From Serripes groenlandicus (Eukaryota; Mollusca; Bivalvia; Cardiida; Cardiidae): a DNA stretch of 64,000 bases. The notes beneath the pieces are model-generated. The model did no database searches, was not told the DNA's origin, and was given only the letters and a program-made list of their open reading frames with translations. The stretch is taken from NCBI GenBank assembly GCA_031761405.1, contig JASEVX010000007.1, positions 56,117,015-56,181,014 of the forward strand. The letters run 5' to 3'. Shown here piece by piece: positions 40,901 to 55,900 of the stretch. Both the position numbers and the translations under genes were made by a program. Each line of letters opens with the position of its first letter. The first letter of the stretch is position 1.

Positions 40901-43900
40901 GAGTGCTAGCTAATTGTGTCACCTCTTCTCCACAGTCTGCATTTGCATGCTTTCTTATCCCATGCATAACTTCTACATTATCAAACTATATCAACTTAAC
41001 TTTCATGTATATGAATAGGTCATTTAGAGGAAGTGAAGTATCTTAAGATCCATAATTCTAGCTTCAATAACTTTTCAGTTATCTCCCCTTTTTTATGTAA
41101 AAAAAATTACAAAATAATTTTTATGTGTATCAGCTCTTGTATATAATGAATAGGGTATTTCTGAAATTTAGAAGATATAATATTATTCCTAATTTGTAAA
41201 AATAGATTTATTCAATTAACCCTTTCCCTCATGTAGATGCTTTCTGATGCCTCTGCAGCAGATGACTTTTGAAAACTTTGTGACAAAAGAAGAAATTGCT
41301 CGTCCTTTTGACACAATGTTTTCAACTCAATTCAATAAGTATGTCTTCATTTAGGGAGATTTCTCATATTATTGTTGAGATGTTTTCAAAGACGTCTGCT
41401 GCAGAGTCGTCGTATGTGGGAAAGGGTTAATGACAATATGTTTTTTTCACACTTTCTGTTCTTCGTATTGTTATACTAACATGTTGTAATTTTTCATTTA
41501 CAGATTTTGTGTATCATTAGAGCAGTACAAGTGAAGGCAGATACCTTTTTGTTTGAAGGCACGGAACTGAGATTGAACCCACAATGTTACGTCTGTATTA
41601 CAATGAACCCGGGTTACGCGGGCAGATCGGAATTACCCGACAACCTTAAAGTACTGTTCAGAACTGTAGCTATGATGGTGCCAGATTATGCTATGATTGC
41701 TGAAATCTCCCTGTACTCATTTGGTTTCCTAGACGCTAAGGCTCTCTCGGTTAAGATTGTCACAGTCTACAGGCTGTGCTCAGAACAGCTGTCCTCACAG
41801 TTTCACTACGATTATGGTATGAGAGCTGTGAAAGCCGTGTTGTCTGCTGCCGGAAATCTCAAACTGAAATATCCGGACGAGGAAGAAAGCATTTTGGTAG
41901 GTTGTCTATGCTTTATAATTTTACTAAATTTGTGTACAATTAACCCTTCCCCTCATATAGACGCTTTCTGACGCCTTTGCAGCAGACGGGCTTTTTGAAA
42001 ACATAGTGACAAAAGAAGAAATTGCTCGAACGAGCAATTTCTCCTTTTGCCACAATGTTTTCCACTTTTAGTCATAGTTTATCCGTTAAATTATAGAGAT
42101 TTTCTATTTTTTGACAAAATATGTTCAAAGTCGTCTGCTGCAGAATTGTCGTATGAGGGTAAGGGTTAATTAAAATTGAGAACTTTTTTCATAGCATGAT
42201 AACATTTTCAAGACTGCATATGCATAGAGTTAAGTCTGCCTTTCATCTCTTCAGTCTGATCTAAACTGATTACAAACTTCTAAAAACAAACTGCATGAAA
42301 AAATTGGTTGGATTATTTATAAACAAACCATCTGTATCGAGGTGTGCCAACTGGTCAGACGTGTTGTTAGATATGAAATTAGGATTCAAAGTGAATTCGA
42401 CATAATTGCAAATTTGATGGATTAAAATTGTGCACAAACTATATTATATTGTGAGCAATTTCTCCTTTCCAAAAATTGTCTGCTTTAGATGTCAGTCAAA
42501 ATGTGTATGTCCATGGAAAAATGTTATATAATGCTTAACCCTTTCCCTCATATAGACGCTTTCTGACACCTCTGCAGCAGACAGCTTTTTAAAAACATAG
42601 TGTCAAAAGAAGAAATTGCTCAAAACGAGCAATTTCTCCTTTTGCCACAATGTCTTCCACTTTTAGTCATAGGTTATCCATTCAATTAAACGGATTTTCT
42701 ATTTTCGTCTGCTGCAGAATTGTCGTATGAGGGAAAGGGTTATATGTTATTACAATTATTCTAGCTTCTCCGATCCATCATTGATGTCAACTTACCGAAA
42801 TTCTTGTCCCACGACATCCCACTGTTCAATGGTATCATATCCGATTTGTTCCCCGGACTATCTTTACCGGAGGCTGATTATGATATCTTCCTTGAAGCCA
42901 TGAAAGAGGTAGCCAAGAAGAAGAATCTACAGTTTGTTGACTTCTTCAGAGAGAAGATTATTCAGACTTATGAAATGATGATTGTCAGACACGGGTAAGT
43001 GAAAAGCTTCTTTTTGTTTGGTCAGAATCCATTAACCCTTTCCCTCATATGACAATTCTGCAGCAGATGACTTTGAACATATTTTGTTAAAAATTAGAAA
43101 AGCTCTATAATTGAATGGATGACTAAAAGAGGAAAACATTGTGGCAAAGGAGAAATTTCTCATTTTGAGCAATTTCTTCTTTTGTCACTATGTTTTCAAA
43201 AAGCCATCTGCTGCAGAGACGGCAGAAAGCATCTATATGAGTGAAAGGGTTAAAAAAAACATGAGACAATGTTAACCCTTTACCTTCTGCATGTTTTCAA
43301 ATCACTGTTGAAAAGGAAGTTGTTCCAATTGAGAATTTTCTTCTTTTTTTTGCTCAGCATTTTGTTTTCTGTATAAACATTGCCCATTCAATTTGCTAAA
43401 TGTTACATTGTTACCCTCAGATAATTTAAAAGCAAAATATCTTTGATTTTTTTTTTAGAACATTGAGACAAAAAGTTGACTTTGAAAATTCTAGGCTAAA
43501 GTATGGCAAATCTCTGTGAATGAAAGTATAATCATTGAATAGAGTTGGAGCATTGTGACAAAAGGAGAAATTACAATTTTGAGATGGTTTTTTTTCCCTC
43601 CCTATCAGTCAAGTGTCTGTGCCGTACACGGTGCTCTTGTTTTATTTAACGGTTCGGGTTGTGTCAGAGTTTTTTTCCCCAGATAAATCTTGAAGTTTAT
43701 GAGTTTACAAATAAAAAGGAGAAAGATTCTTTGAATGGTTAAGAAGTTTAGATTTTATACGTATCTTTACAGTTTCATGTTGGTAGGGGAACCATTTGGT
43801 TGTAAAACAATGGTGATTGAAACCCTCGGTGAAGGAATGTCCTTACTAAATGAACAAGGACACACAGAAGAATTTGAAAAAGTCCTCTGTAAAACAATCA

Positions 43901-46900
43901 ACCCGAAAGCTGTGACGATGGGACAGTTGTTTGGTCAATTTGACCCTGTCTCCCATGAGGTAAGAATTTTCTTTGGCATGATATAAATGATGTATTACCT
44001 TACAAATTATTATTATGTTGCAACAACATGTAAAATGTTTTATGCAAGTAAAGAAATTGATATTGCAACATCGACCTGATCTTGGCCTTTGTGCAAAGGG
44101 GTATATTAACCCTTTCCCACCTTTTGAAAACATTGTGGCCAAAGGTGAAATTACTCATGATGAGCAATCTTTCCTTTGCCACAATGTTTTCAACTTTAAA
44201 AATCTCTAAAGATTGAATGGATAACCTATGACTTAAAGTGGGAAACATTGTGGCAAAAGGAGAAATTGCTCATTTTGAGCAATTTCTTCTTTTGTCACTA
44301 TGTTTTCAAAAAGCCGTCTGCTGCAGAGGCGTCAGAAAGCGTCTTTATGAAGGAAAGGGTTGAACTAAAGTTGTTATTCTACAATATAAAATTGCATTAA
44401 ATGAAACGTTGAAAACTATTTTATCAATTCAGTGGACAGATGGAGTTGTAGCTAACACGTTCCGTGAGTTTGCCTCGACAGATACTCCAGACAGGAAGTG
44501 GGTCATATTTGACGGTCCCATTGATGCCTTGTGGATTGAAAACATGAACACCGTTCTGGACGACAACAAAAAACTCTGTCTGATGAGTGGAGAAATTATT
44601 CAGATGTCACCGCCCATGTCTTTAATTTTTGAAACTATGGATCTGTCACAGGCCTCTGTAAGTACCTTAACCCTTACCCTCATACGACAATTCTGCAGCA
44701 GACGACTTTGAGCATATTTTGTCAATAAATAGAAAATCTCTATAATTGAATGGATAACCTATGACTAAAAGTGGAAAACATTGTGGCAAAAGGAGAAATT
44801 GCACGTTTTGAGCAATTTCTTCTTTTGTCACTATGTTTTCAAAAAGCTGTCTGCTGTAGAGGCGTCATAAAGTGTGTACATGAGGGAAAGGGTTAAATAC
44901 ACAGCTATAAGTCACACCCCTGACTGAGGTCTCAAAGCAAGATTCTCATGGTTACTCTCCTAAAAGATGCAGCCTCGGTGGTGTAGTGGTACATCGTCGG
45001 TGCAGGAGGCAGCAGGTTCAATCCCTGGTCGGGTCATACCAAAGACTTTAGAAATGGTAGAAATGGCTGCCCTACTTGGCACTCAGGGTTGGGTGGTTAT
45101 CATTACGACTGACTGGTTGATGTCAGGATAAATGGACCAGTAGTACTGGTAACTTAACCAACCAGGAAATGCAGTGATATAACTGAAAAATTGTTGAAAT
45201 TTCTGAAGTTTTTTTTCAAGTCTCAAATACATGATAAACAGCGAGATTTAACATTTAGTCATCACAGTTTTTATGCAGAATTAAAATCAACTAATAAAAT
45301 TCACTGCTTAGTCAGTAAAACTTTATCAATTTGTTTTGACTCTCGAAATTTTTGAGGAAAGAAATTGATGGTATACGGTAGCTTCATCACTTGTATGAAC
45401 TATTTGTGTACGTTTTCATAAAGGTCACCACAGTTGACCCCTATAATTTTCAGATTCATTAATAGAAAACATTTGATACAAAGAATACACCTCTGGGTAA
45501 TTAAATACCAAGTGGAAAACATATTTGGAAAAGGATAAATTATTATACTTAATTTTCTTTTCAAAAAGTCAATCGCATCAGTTTTACAGCAGCTGCTTCC
45601 ATATTAGCCTATTGTGTTTGATCTGCATAATTTTTCAGATTTTTATGCAATATACATTATGTCTATTTTCACACACAGAGGCTTACGAGATTAAGATGGC
45701 TTCGAAAGAATGTTGTGTAAGTACTGGTGTGGGAAAGCCAGGAAAACATGGGTAGGTGCACTGACCGCCGTGATATGACCAAAGCTGTTGAAAGCGGCGT
45801 TAAACTCTAAACAAACAAACGAGATTAAGATTCAGGATGTGTGGAAAGTCCTAGACTTTAACATGTGTCTCAGGAGAATTGGAACTTGGACAATTGGATC
45901 AGGAGTTATTTTATTTATGTAATTTAGACATAATATTGCAAAACTTTGGCTAATTTTCATTATTATTTATAGCCCGCTACTGTGAGTCGATGTGGTATGA
46001 TTTACCTGGAACCATCTACACTTGGCTGGAGACCAATAATGAGGTCATGGATCAATAAATTTGGCGAGACCATGGCTCGTGAAGGTGCTGAAGTGATCGA
46101 AGAAATGTTCGAATGGCTGGTAGATCCTTGCTATGATTATATCCGTAAAAATTGCAAGGTATGTTCTCATGATGAGAATTATTTGTTTACCCGAAATGGC
46201 TTTTTAAAGGTGTTTGCTTTAAAACATATTTAACTCTTTCTCACATACAGATGCTTAATAAAGGAGGGTTCAACTATGAAATAGAGTTAAAAACATTGTG
46301 GCAAAAGGTGAAATTGCTTGTTTTGAGCAATTTCTCCTTTTGTCACAGTGTTTTCAAAAGTCGTCTGCAGCAGAATCGTCAGAAAACGTCTGTTTGGGAA
46401 AGGGATAAAATGGAAGTAAAACTATATTTAGAAATAAGTGTGAAATAAGTTTAAACCGTTTGGTAAAGGATTTCTTTTAGGACTCCATTTGTCATTTAAG
46501 AATATTATTAAGATCAGCTGTAGTGAAGTGTCGGTCTTATGTAAAATAGATGTCAGGTAAAGTTTACTTATCTGCAACAGATGACCATGTAAATATCTTT
46601 TGAAGGGACAGTAAAAACTAGTCTTAGGCAGCCACCAAGGGGAGAGTACAAATTTGGCTGCTAAACACAGGTGGCTGCTTAATACAAGTTGGCTGCTTAA
46701 CAAAGGTGACCGCTAACACAAGTTAAACTGTGTACAGAAAATCTCTGCAGATGCGTCAAAATTAGTCTTGAAAGGGTTGTTAATCCTTTCCCACATTTAG
46801 ACACTTTTGGACACCTCTGCAGCAGACGACTCTTTTAAAAACGTTGTGACAAAACAAGTTATTGCTCAAAACGAGCAATTTTGTTGCATGTGGAAAGGCA

Positions 46901-49900
46901 TATTAAGTAACCCTTTCTCTCATATAGACGCTTTCTGACGCCTCTGCAGCAGACGGCTTTTTGAAAACATGGAGACAAAAGAAGAAATTGCTCAAAACGA
47001 GCAATTTCTCCTTTTGTCACCATGTTTTTAAATCTATTCAATTCTTGTTCTTTCAATAAAAGGGATGTTCTGTGCTTTTGTGAATCATCCCCTTGTTTTT
47101 AGCCGATTTATCATGTTTTGATTTTTTTTCTCACAGGAATACATGCCATCTAAACCGTCCAATGTTGTGAGATCACTGATGTACATGATTGACATGTTAC
47201 TGTCAGATGCTATCAATCATGAAGATGCGGACAACAACAAGAACCTTCGCACCTGGGTCATTGTAAGTGATTTGAAATTTGAATCCACATGGAGGCAGTA
47301 CATTGTCAGTAATTGTGTATGAATACCAAGTTATCTGAGCAAAACAAGCGCCTTATTTCAATTGAATCGGCACAGATCCAAACTTGTCACTGTTAAACCC
47401 CCCTTTCCCACCTATAGACACATTTTGACACATCTGCAGCAGATGATTTTTAAAAACATTGTGACAAAAGGAGAAATTGTTCAAAATAAGCAATTTTGCC
47501 TTTTGCCACAATGTTTTCAACTTTTTTCAGTAATTATACCTACAATTATAAAGATTCTCCAGATTTTTTAGTAGACATTTTCAAAGTCGTCTGCTGCAGA
47601 GTTGGCGTATGTGGGAAAGGGTTAACTGCCATGAATTTAAAAATTTCAGAAGATTTATATATATATATATATATATAATATATAATGAAATATAACTTAC
47701 AACCAACTGTGCGAGTATTGATTTTAAGAGCTTCAACAATAACTGTTTTCTTATTCTCTACAAATGTTGTGCATTGACCTTGTAGAAATAAATTGTTCAG
47801 GTTTTGGTATTTTTTTCACAAAAATATTTGTTTATCTTTCATTATTGAAATATGCTATATTTTTCTCAATTATTATAATTTGCCAATATTAACATGATCT
47901 TGACCTTTATCGAAATTCAGATATTTTTGTGACAAGCGTGTTTTATCATACCAAAGTGAGATTTCTCTGAAAATGCAGGTGGAGAGATAAATGACACACA
48001 GTTTAAATTCATTAAAAATTCATGTTCAGTCAAACTTGTGTTTAAAGACCACCCATGGAAGTGATTAATCTGGTCTTTGTTGACAGTTGGTCTTAAATTG
48101 CATGTTCATTTATACAGAAAATGAGTTTTTGGGAAACTAAAAGAATGGTGGCTATAGACAGGGAAATGCTATTCCCAGGTGATCTTTATCAAAGGTTTGA
48201 CTACATGTTTGTCATAATAATAGCTATCTTTGGACAAAGGTTAGGATCAGGTTAACCCTTTCCCACATACAACAAATCTGCATCAGACAAATTTGAAAAC
48301 ATCTCGGCAAAAATGTTGAATAATTCTATAAATGAAAGCATAATTGTTGAATAGAGTTGAAAGCATTGTGTCAAAAGGAGAAATTGCATATTATGAGCAA
48401 TTTCTGCTTTTGCCACAAAATTTTCAAACATGGTTGAATAGAGTTGAAAGCATTGGCAGAAGGACAAATTGCTGGTAATGAGTCATTTCTCCTTTTGCTT
48501 TAATGTTTTCAATTTTGGTCTACTGCAGAGGCGTCAGAAAGCGTCTGTATGGGTGGGAAAGGGATTAAAATTCTGAATTAGAATGACAGAATTTTCTTTT
48601 TTTCCCCTACAGAATATTATAATCTTTTCCATCCCTTGGACCATTGGCTCCTGTGTGGATGTCGATGGTAGACAGAAATTTGACGGGTTTTTCAAAGAGC
48701 TTCTGAGTGGGAAATTTGAAAAAGATCCAGTTCCGAAGGCTGTAGGCAAGTTTGATGTTCCAATACCGACAGATCAGCTCATTTATGATGTCTTCTTTGA
48801 GGTATGGTAATATTCAAATCAACATTATTTGTGCCATGTCACACAAAACCCATCTTTTTGGGCTTTGCAAAAACAAGAACTAGTACCTTGATCGTAATTA
48901 CCAATAATTTCTTAATCTCCAAAGGTCGCTTTTTCGTATGGCATTGCAAAATATCATTTTACACATGACTGACTCATGACTTGTGTAATTTGAGGGAGGA
49001 AAATTGGGACAAATGATATAGAGATTCCGTAGAAGTTATCATGGATCAAGTGTTTTGCCAGAAGGAGCTTTTTAAGCATGCCATCCAGAACCAATACATG
49101 TACATGTATATGAAAATTACCTTTAAAATTAAAGATATCCGATTTTGCCTATGTTTATTTCTAATAAGTATTATCTTCATTCATTGTAACTAATTTTTTC
49201 ACAATTAAATGTAGTTTAGACATATTGAGAACATCTGCTAGACACACATGTAAATGATTTTACAGAAGCGTTAGACTTAAAAGCCTTCTTGATTTATTAG
49301 AAACTAGATGGAGATGGAAAGGTAGTATATTTGAACATTTCAGTATTGTACTCATAATGTCATCAATTTGTATTCCTGTGATATTTTTGTGATATTGTAT
49401 AATGGTCCAATATATTCCTCCGTGATGTTTGTACTTAGATATAGAATATTTTGAGATATTACAAATAAGTTTGGATTTACCTGTCAATGACTTTAAGGTA
49501 CCATTTGTTTTATCAAACAACAAAATTTAATAGATATGAACAAATAGATCTAACACTTGATTTACAATTTACTTAAATGACCTGCTAATAACAATGAACT
49601 TTCTTTCTAAACACCATACATGATAAAAAGGAACAATGATGCATTGTTTACCATTGATGTAATACTGGAACCACATCAGGTTTAAAGAGGTATTGTTGCA
49701 CCCCAATGTTGGGATCTAATGCAGGGTAGTTTTTGTTAGAGAAGTAACCGCATCTATGGCTCTTCTAAATGGAGATGGACAGTGAAGTGTCGGGTGAGAT
49801 TGTGTATATATACAGACTCACCTTAGTCCTCCTCGTTGTCTGCAGTGACACTCCTTTGACATGATGTGGCTCATTTTATTGTGGGAGAAGATATTGACTG

Positions 49901-52900
49901 TATTTGGACATATTTTTAGAACTACAAGTATAAATTACAAAGTTAACATCTCATGGATTGCTTGAGATATTTTTTGTTTTGTGATGCATGTTTGTTGAAC
50001 AAGCATTAATTAGAAATCTTAGATTTGTCATTTGTATTGTTTTTTATATATCATAAAAATGTAATATAAACAAAAGCCATGTGATGCATGAGAATAGGGT
50101 AGTTTTCAATGACAAATTGTTGTTTTGTTTGTGATGCATGATGATGGGTGTTGCTTAAAATACCATCTTGGATCTATGTATTAGTATGCAGATTGACAAC
50201 TTGTTTTCCGAAGTGTTGTACTTCACAGGCATCAAAAGTTGTCTGTGTAAGGTCAAATGTCAACCCATTCCCACATAAAAACACGTTCTGACACCTCTGC
50301 AGCATTCAACTTTTGTAAAAATTGTGGCAAAAGAAGAAATTGCTCAAAACGAGCAATTTCTCCATTTGCCACAATGTTTTCAACTTTTTACAGCAATTAT
50401 ACCTGCAGTTATAGAGATTTTCCATATTTTCTCCTAGAAGTATTCTAAGTCGTCTGCTACAGACTTGTTGTTTGTGGGAAAGGCTTAAGTAGTAGGTTAA
50501 CTTAAGATACCTTATAGATATAAAACCTGAAAGAATTGTGCTAAATGAGCCAAGTCACACCAAAATGAACCGTCATAACTGGGCTACCAGAGAAGATCAA
50601 GATCAGCCTGTACCTCTGTACAGTCTGATTAGTATCTGCACTGTTTGCAATGAGGTTGTACATGTTTCTTAGGGACTGTTTTTTTTTTAAAAAACTGACT
50701 TTTCAAAATTGCAATTTGATTGTAATTGCCATAAATGTTGAAAACCCTCTGAAATCCGGTTTTGGTTTGATGGCTAAAATTTTAAAGGAATAATGACTGA
50801 AGTTGACTCTTTCCCACTTGCATCAAAATCTGCTACAGATGACTTTGAAAACATTTCGGTATAACTCTGGAAAATCTTCATAGATTGATTGTTGCTCATT
50901 GAATATAGTTGGAAACATTCTGGCAAAAGGTGAAATTGCTCGATTTGCCGCAATGTTTTCAAATGTTGCCTACTGCAAATATGTCTGCATGTGGGAATGT
51001 TTTGATGATAATTATGTATTAAAATGCTACAGGGAGAGGACGATGACAATTTGATGGTACTGTTTAACCATTTCCCTCATAGAAAATATGTAGATTCTTC
51101 CATCTTAAAAGCAGTACAATGCAATAACAATTGGGTACTCTAAGAACAACGAAGTCACAGGAATTAATGGAAATATTGTGAAAAGGGCATGTTTTCCCCA
51201 TGTTTTAAAATTGATTGATTTGGATGTTGAAAGATTATCTATCTCAGAGGGAAACGTTTAAAGCATAGTTGTTGTTGTGTTATCCACAATGTTCCTTTAT
51301 GATAGATGTAAAATTAATTGGCACAGTGAATTAGTCAAATCAACTTCATACATATTCATAAGGCAGTTGTTTTCTAAAATGTGTCATTCTTTGATACAAC
51401 TTTTGAATTATTATACATATCATCTAGTCAGAAATGACAAGGGCTATAAATCCAGGGTTGTGAGTTTGAACCCTTGAGTGGCTATTCTATTTTCACAATG
51501 ATTGACAAAATTCATTATGACTAGTCTCATGCATCTTTCACCAATGGGCTTAATAGTCTATGCAAGAAGGTAGCCAGTAGTGTGGGAAAGATTTTGTTTG
51601 GAGTACTGCATGGTATGAGAAATTCCAGGAAATACATGGTTAGATGAACTGGAAGCAGTGAGGAAACTGCACTGTGGAACTCAATAAACATCTAGGCTAA
51701 TCGATAAGAAAAGTGGTCTTCTTAACATCAAAAGTTCATACCAAATGGACTTAATTAACCGTTTGCCACATACAACAAATCTGCAGCAGATAACTTATTG
51801 GTAAAAATATGAAAAAAATTCCATAAAGAAGGGTTTAATTAATAAATAGATTTGAAAACATTGCTGCAAAACGAGAAATTGCTCATTATGAGTCATTCTG
51901 CTCCTTTTGTCACAATGTTTTCAAAAGTCATCTGCTGCAGATGCGTCAGAATGCATCTTTATATTGTATACTGTCAACCATCCCTGATCAGCTGATATTC
52001 CAAATCTAAATCTTTAAGGACGCTTTCCACAGCTCAAAGCATTATTTATTTCTCACAATGCTTAGCATTTTTTCTATGTTCAGTCATTACGTAACTTCAA
52101 TGAACCATGCCATTTTACAACTAGCCTTTGGGACCATGGTCAGCATTGGGAGTCTTTTCCTTGAAATGCATTTCTTGTCATGTTGGAAATTCTTGAAAAG
52201 GACTGTTCCAGGAAAATATGTCTTGGGGTTCAGCAATTTCTAGGGTACCAACTATGACATTTTAATTATTTTTTGGGCATTAATAAGAAGATACCCCTCT
52301 CCCACCAAATGAAAACAGTTTGTTGTCCCCCGCCCCTTGACATTTTTTCCTTGAACAAACCTGTATGCAAACTGGCTTAAAAAATCATTAACCCTTTCCA
52401 ACATTTTGTAGATACATGTATTTTCTATATTTTTTCCTAGATGTTTTCAAAGAAATTGTGGCTCAAAAGTTCAAATAGACTCATCCAAATTCTGTTATTA
52501 AACACATCTTATGAATTACAAATATATGTATTATGGACACAGACACAAACACAGTTTTTACACACTCGCATAAACACGCCTACTCATTATCCTGAAATAG
52601 ATTAATTTCAACTTTGAATTGTATTGAACCCTTTTCCACATACAAAAAATCAACAGCAGACGACTAGAAAACATCTAGATAAAAACATAGAAAATCTCAA
52701 TAAATAAAGGTATAATTATTGAAAAAATTGAAAACATTGTGGCAAAAGGAGAAATTGCTCGTTTTTAGCAATTTCTTCTTTTATTATGATGTTTTTAAGT
52801 CGTCTGAATGCGTCTGTAGGTGAGAAAGGGTAAATAAACTATTCAGGAGCGTACCTGGGTGAAAATCTAGTAAACACACAGGTGAGGTAGGGGTTCCGGG

Positions 52901-55900
52901 CATATTCCGTAGATTTATTGACATTTTCAGATGAAATCAACCGTTATGACTCTCAGCCTTCAGTATTTAATACATTTTCTAGTGAATTGAACGCATTGGC
53001 GTACATGCGGTAGTCTGGGTATGCCACTGCTATGGCCAACTAATTATTCAGAATTTTGTATATTGTATATGATTAATTTTCCTCTAGCTGTAAGATAGCT
53101 GTACCATCAAAGAAGAAAGAATAATAGTAAACTACTCTGAGAAGTAATTAGAAGGCCTTTATAAAAAGGTTTAAACCTTTAAATATGCATCTTTCAGTCT
53201 TAGAAATCAAAGTTGTCTGATGGAAAGAGTCGAAAAAATTGTTTCAAACAATATCAGGGTATTTCGAGTGGATTAAACACATTTTGTGAAGAGTGTTACC
53301 GTTTCAAAATGCATCAACCATTTTTATCAAGAAAAAAGTTAAAATGACTATAATAACTATTATTGTTTGACTTTGTCGACATATCTGAGATGAAGACAGT
53401 TCTATGAAAAAGTGTGCTTACTATAAAAAATTCTGTTACTTTGTTTATTTCAGCAAAAAGCAAGAGGTAATTGGAAGCATTGGAATGACCTTTTGAAGGG
53501 AGTCGAACCCCAGTCTAAGAAGATAAGAGATATGCTTGTTCCTACAATGGACACAGCAAGATACAGATTTATCATGGATCTTTGTATTAAGCACTCTAGG
53601 TAAGTTAAGTGGTTTACCTGATGTGTGTATAACATTTTTAGCTCATCTGTCATATAGTCTTGACAAGCGCATATGAACTTATTTTAAAAATAAATTGCTA
53701 AAATACAATAAGATTTTGCTATAGAAAGCATTCCATAAGTATCAGCAGAAGAAAAATTGCTATGTTTTTTCACTGATGTCTCCTCATTTAGGTGTTTTTT
53801 TTGTCCCAGAACATTTTTTTTTTTATTATATGAATAAGTCTTTCTGACGCCTCTGCAGCAGCCAACTTTTGTAAACATTTTGACAAAAGGAAAAACTGCT
53901 CACAACTTACATTAAACAATCTCCTGGATACTCAACCAGTACTCCTTGGAAAAGTTTGTCCAAAGTTTGTCCAACAAATTTGTCCATCCCTCTCAAAAAT
54001 CATAACCTGAAACATTTTGATTACGAGAATTTACCTCAGAGCCACTGTTTCCCATAATTTTTGTAAATGTAGTTTGAAAACATGTAGAAATAAAAACGTT
54101 TTAAGAACTTTTTTTCTCTTAATTTAGTAATTCTGATGCTCCTAAACGGTAATTCAAGTATCATGTTGGTCACCATATACAATGTATTGCTCATTAATGT
54201 TTAGCCTGTTAGTCTGTGGCTTTGTGTAAGATTGTCCATTTAAACATGCAGGCTTCAGTGTACTTCCGTTAACCCTTTCCCTCATACGGTAATTCTGCAG
54301 CAGACGACTTTGAACATATTTTGTCAAAAAATAAAAAATCTCCATAATTGAATGGATAACCTATGACAAAAAGTGGAAAATATTGTGGCAAAGGGAGAAA
54401 TTGCACGTTTTGTGCAATTTCTTCCTTTGTCACTATGTTTGCAAAAAGCCATCTGCTGCAGAGGCGTCAGAAAGCGTCTATATGAGGGAAAGGGTAAAGT
54501 TATTCATATGCTGTTATTGTGAAGTTAAAGGTAGAAGGCAATATCTGTTTGCTTTTTCTCCAAGCAAAAATGTACTATTTTAGTTTTCTTGGGATATTTT
54601 CTTTTTTCATCATTCAAATTGTGTCAAATAGTTATTTACATAATTTGTGACAAGAGATGAAAACTTCCGTAATGCTTTCCCTCATGCAGATGCATTTTGA
54701 GACCTCTGCAGCAGACGACTTTCGAAAAACCCTGTGGCAAAAGAAGAAATTGCTCATCAGGAGCAGTTTTTTCTATTGCCACAATGTCTTCTGCCCTATT
54801 ATATAATATACTTGCATTTATCCATATTTTTGTCTAAATGTTTTCAAGGTCCTTTGCTGCAGATTTGTGGTATGTGGGTTCAAGATTTAATTCAATTGTG
54901 TATAGTAGACTATTGGTATAGCATGCTGTACTGTATGTCTGTGCTTGTGTCTTGTTCAGGAACAAATAATTTGACGATTTTTGTGTCGCATACATAGGCA
55001 GGGAGATTCACTTTTCTATCATCTTGTCCATCACACTTGTACATACTGATATAATTATTAGCAGGCGACAAACGTATTTCCTGGAACACCCTTGTCTTTG
55101 ATATTCACATATATGCAATATAATCTATTGACTAGATTAACAGTGAATATTTTGATTTTCATTTTTAGCTCGTCTGTTTTTCGGAGAATAAAAGTCGGGG
55201 GTATTGTGATACCCTTGTCGTCGTCTGCCACCATGTTTTCGACTCTTTTTAATTATCATACTTTCATTATTTGCAAGATGTCTGCTGCATATTTGTTGTA
55301 TGTCAGAAAGAATTAAAAACAATAAACAAGGACATTTTTTACAGTAAATGAGTCCAATGTTCAATTATATACCTATCCTCTGAATGTCAGATTTTGAAAT
55401 TTATCTTAATGTCGGGTCAAATCTTATTAACCTTTCCTTCATATAGACGCTTTCTGACGCCTTTGCAGCAGACGGCTTTTTGAAAACATAGTGACAAAAG
55501 AAGAAATTGCTCAAAACAAGCAATTTCTCCTTTTGCCACAATGTTTTCCACTTTTAGTCATAGGTTATCCATTCAATTATAGAGATTTTCTATTTTTTAG
55601 CTCGACTTTTGAAAAAACGAGAGCTATTGTCATGACCCTGGCGTCGTCGCCGGCGGCGGCAGCGTGGTCGTCCGGTTAAGGTTTTTTGTTTAGCTCATTT
55701 TTTTTTTTTTTCTCTCCCTATCAGTCGAGCGTCTGTACCGTACGCGGTGCTCTTGTTTACAAAATATGTTCAAAGTCGTCTGCTGCAGAATTGTCGTATG
55801 AGGGAAAGGGTTAAAGCTTTACATATTTAATATATCTGAAATAGATATAAATGGTCATGAATAGCTTTGCCTTGATAAATGCTAAGGTTATGATTTCCAA

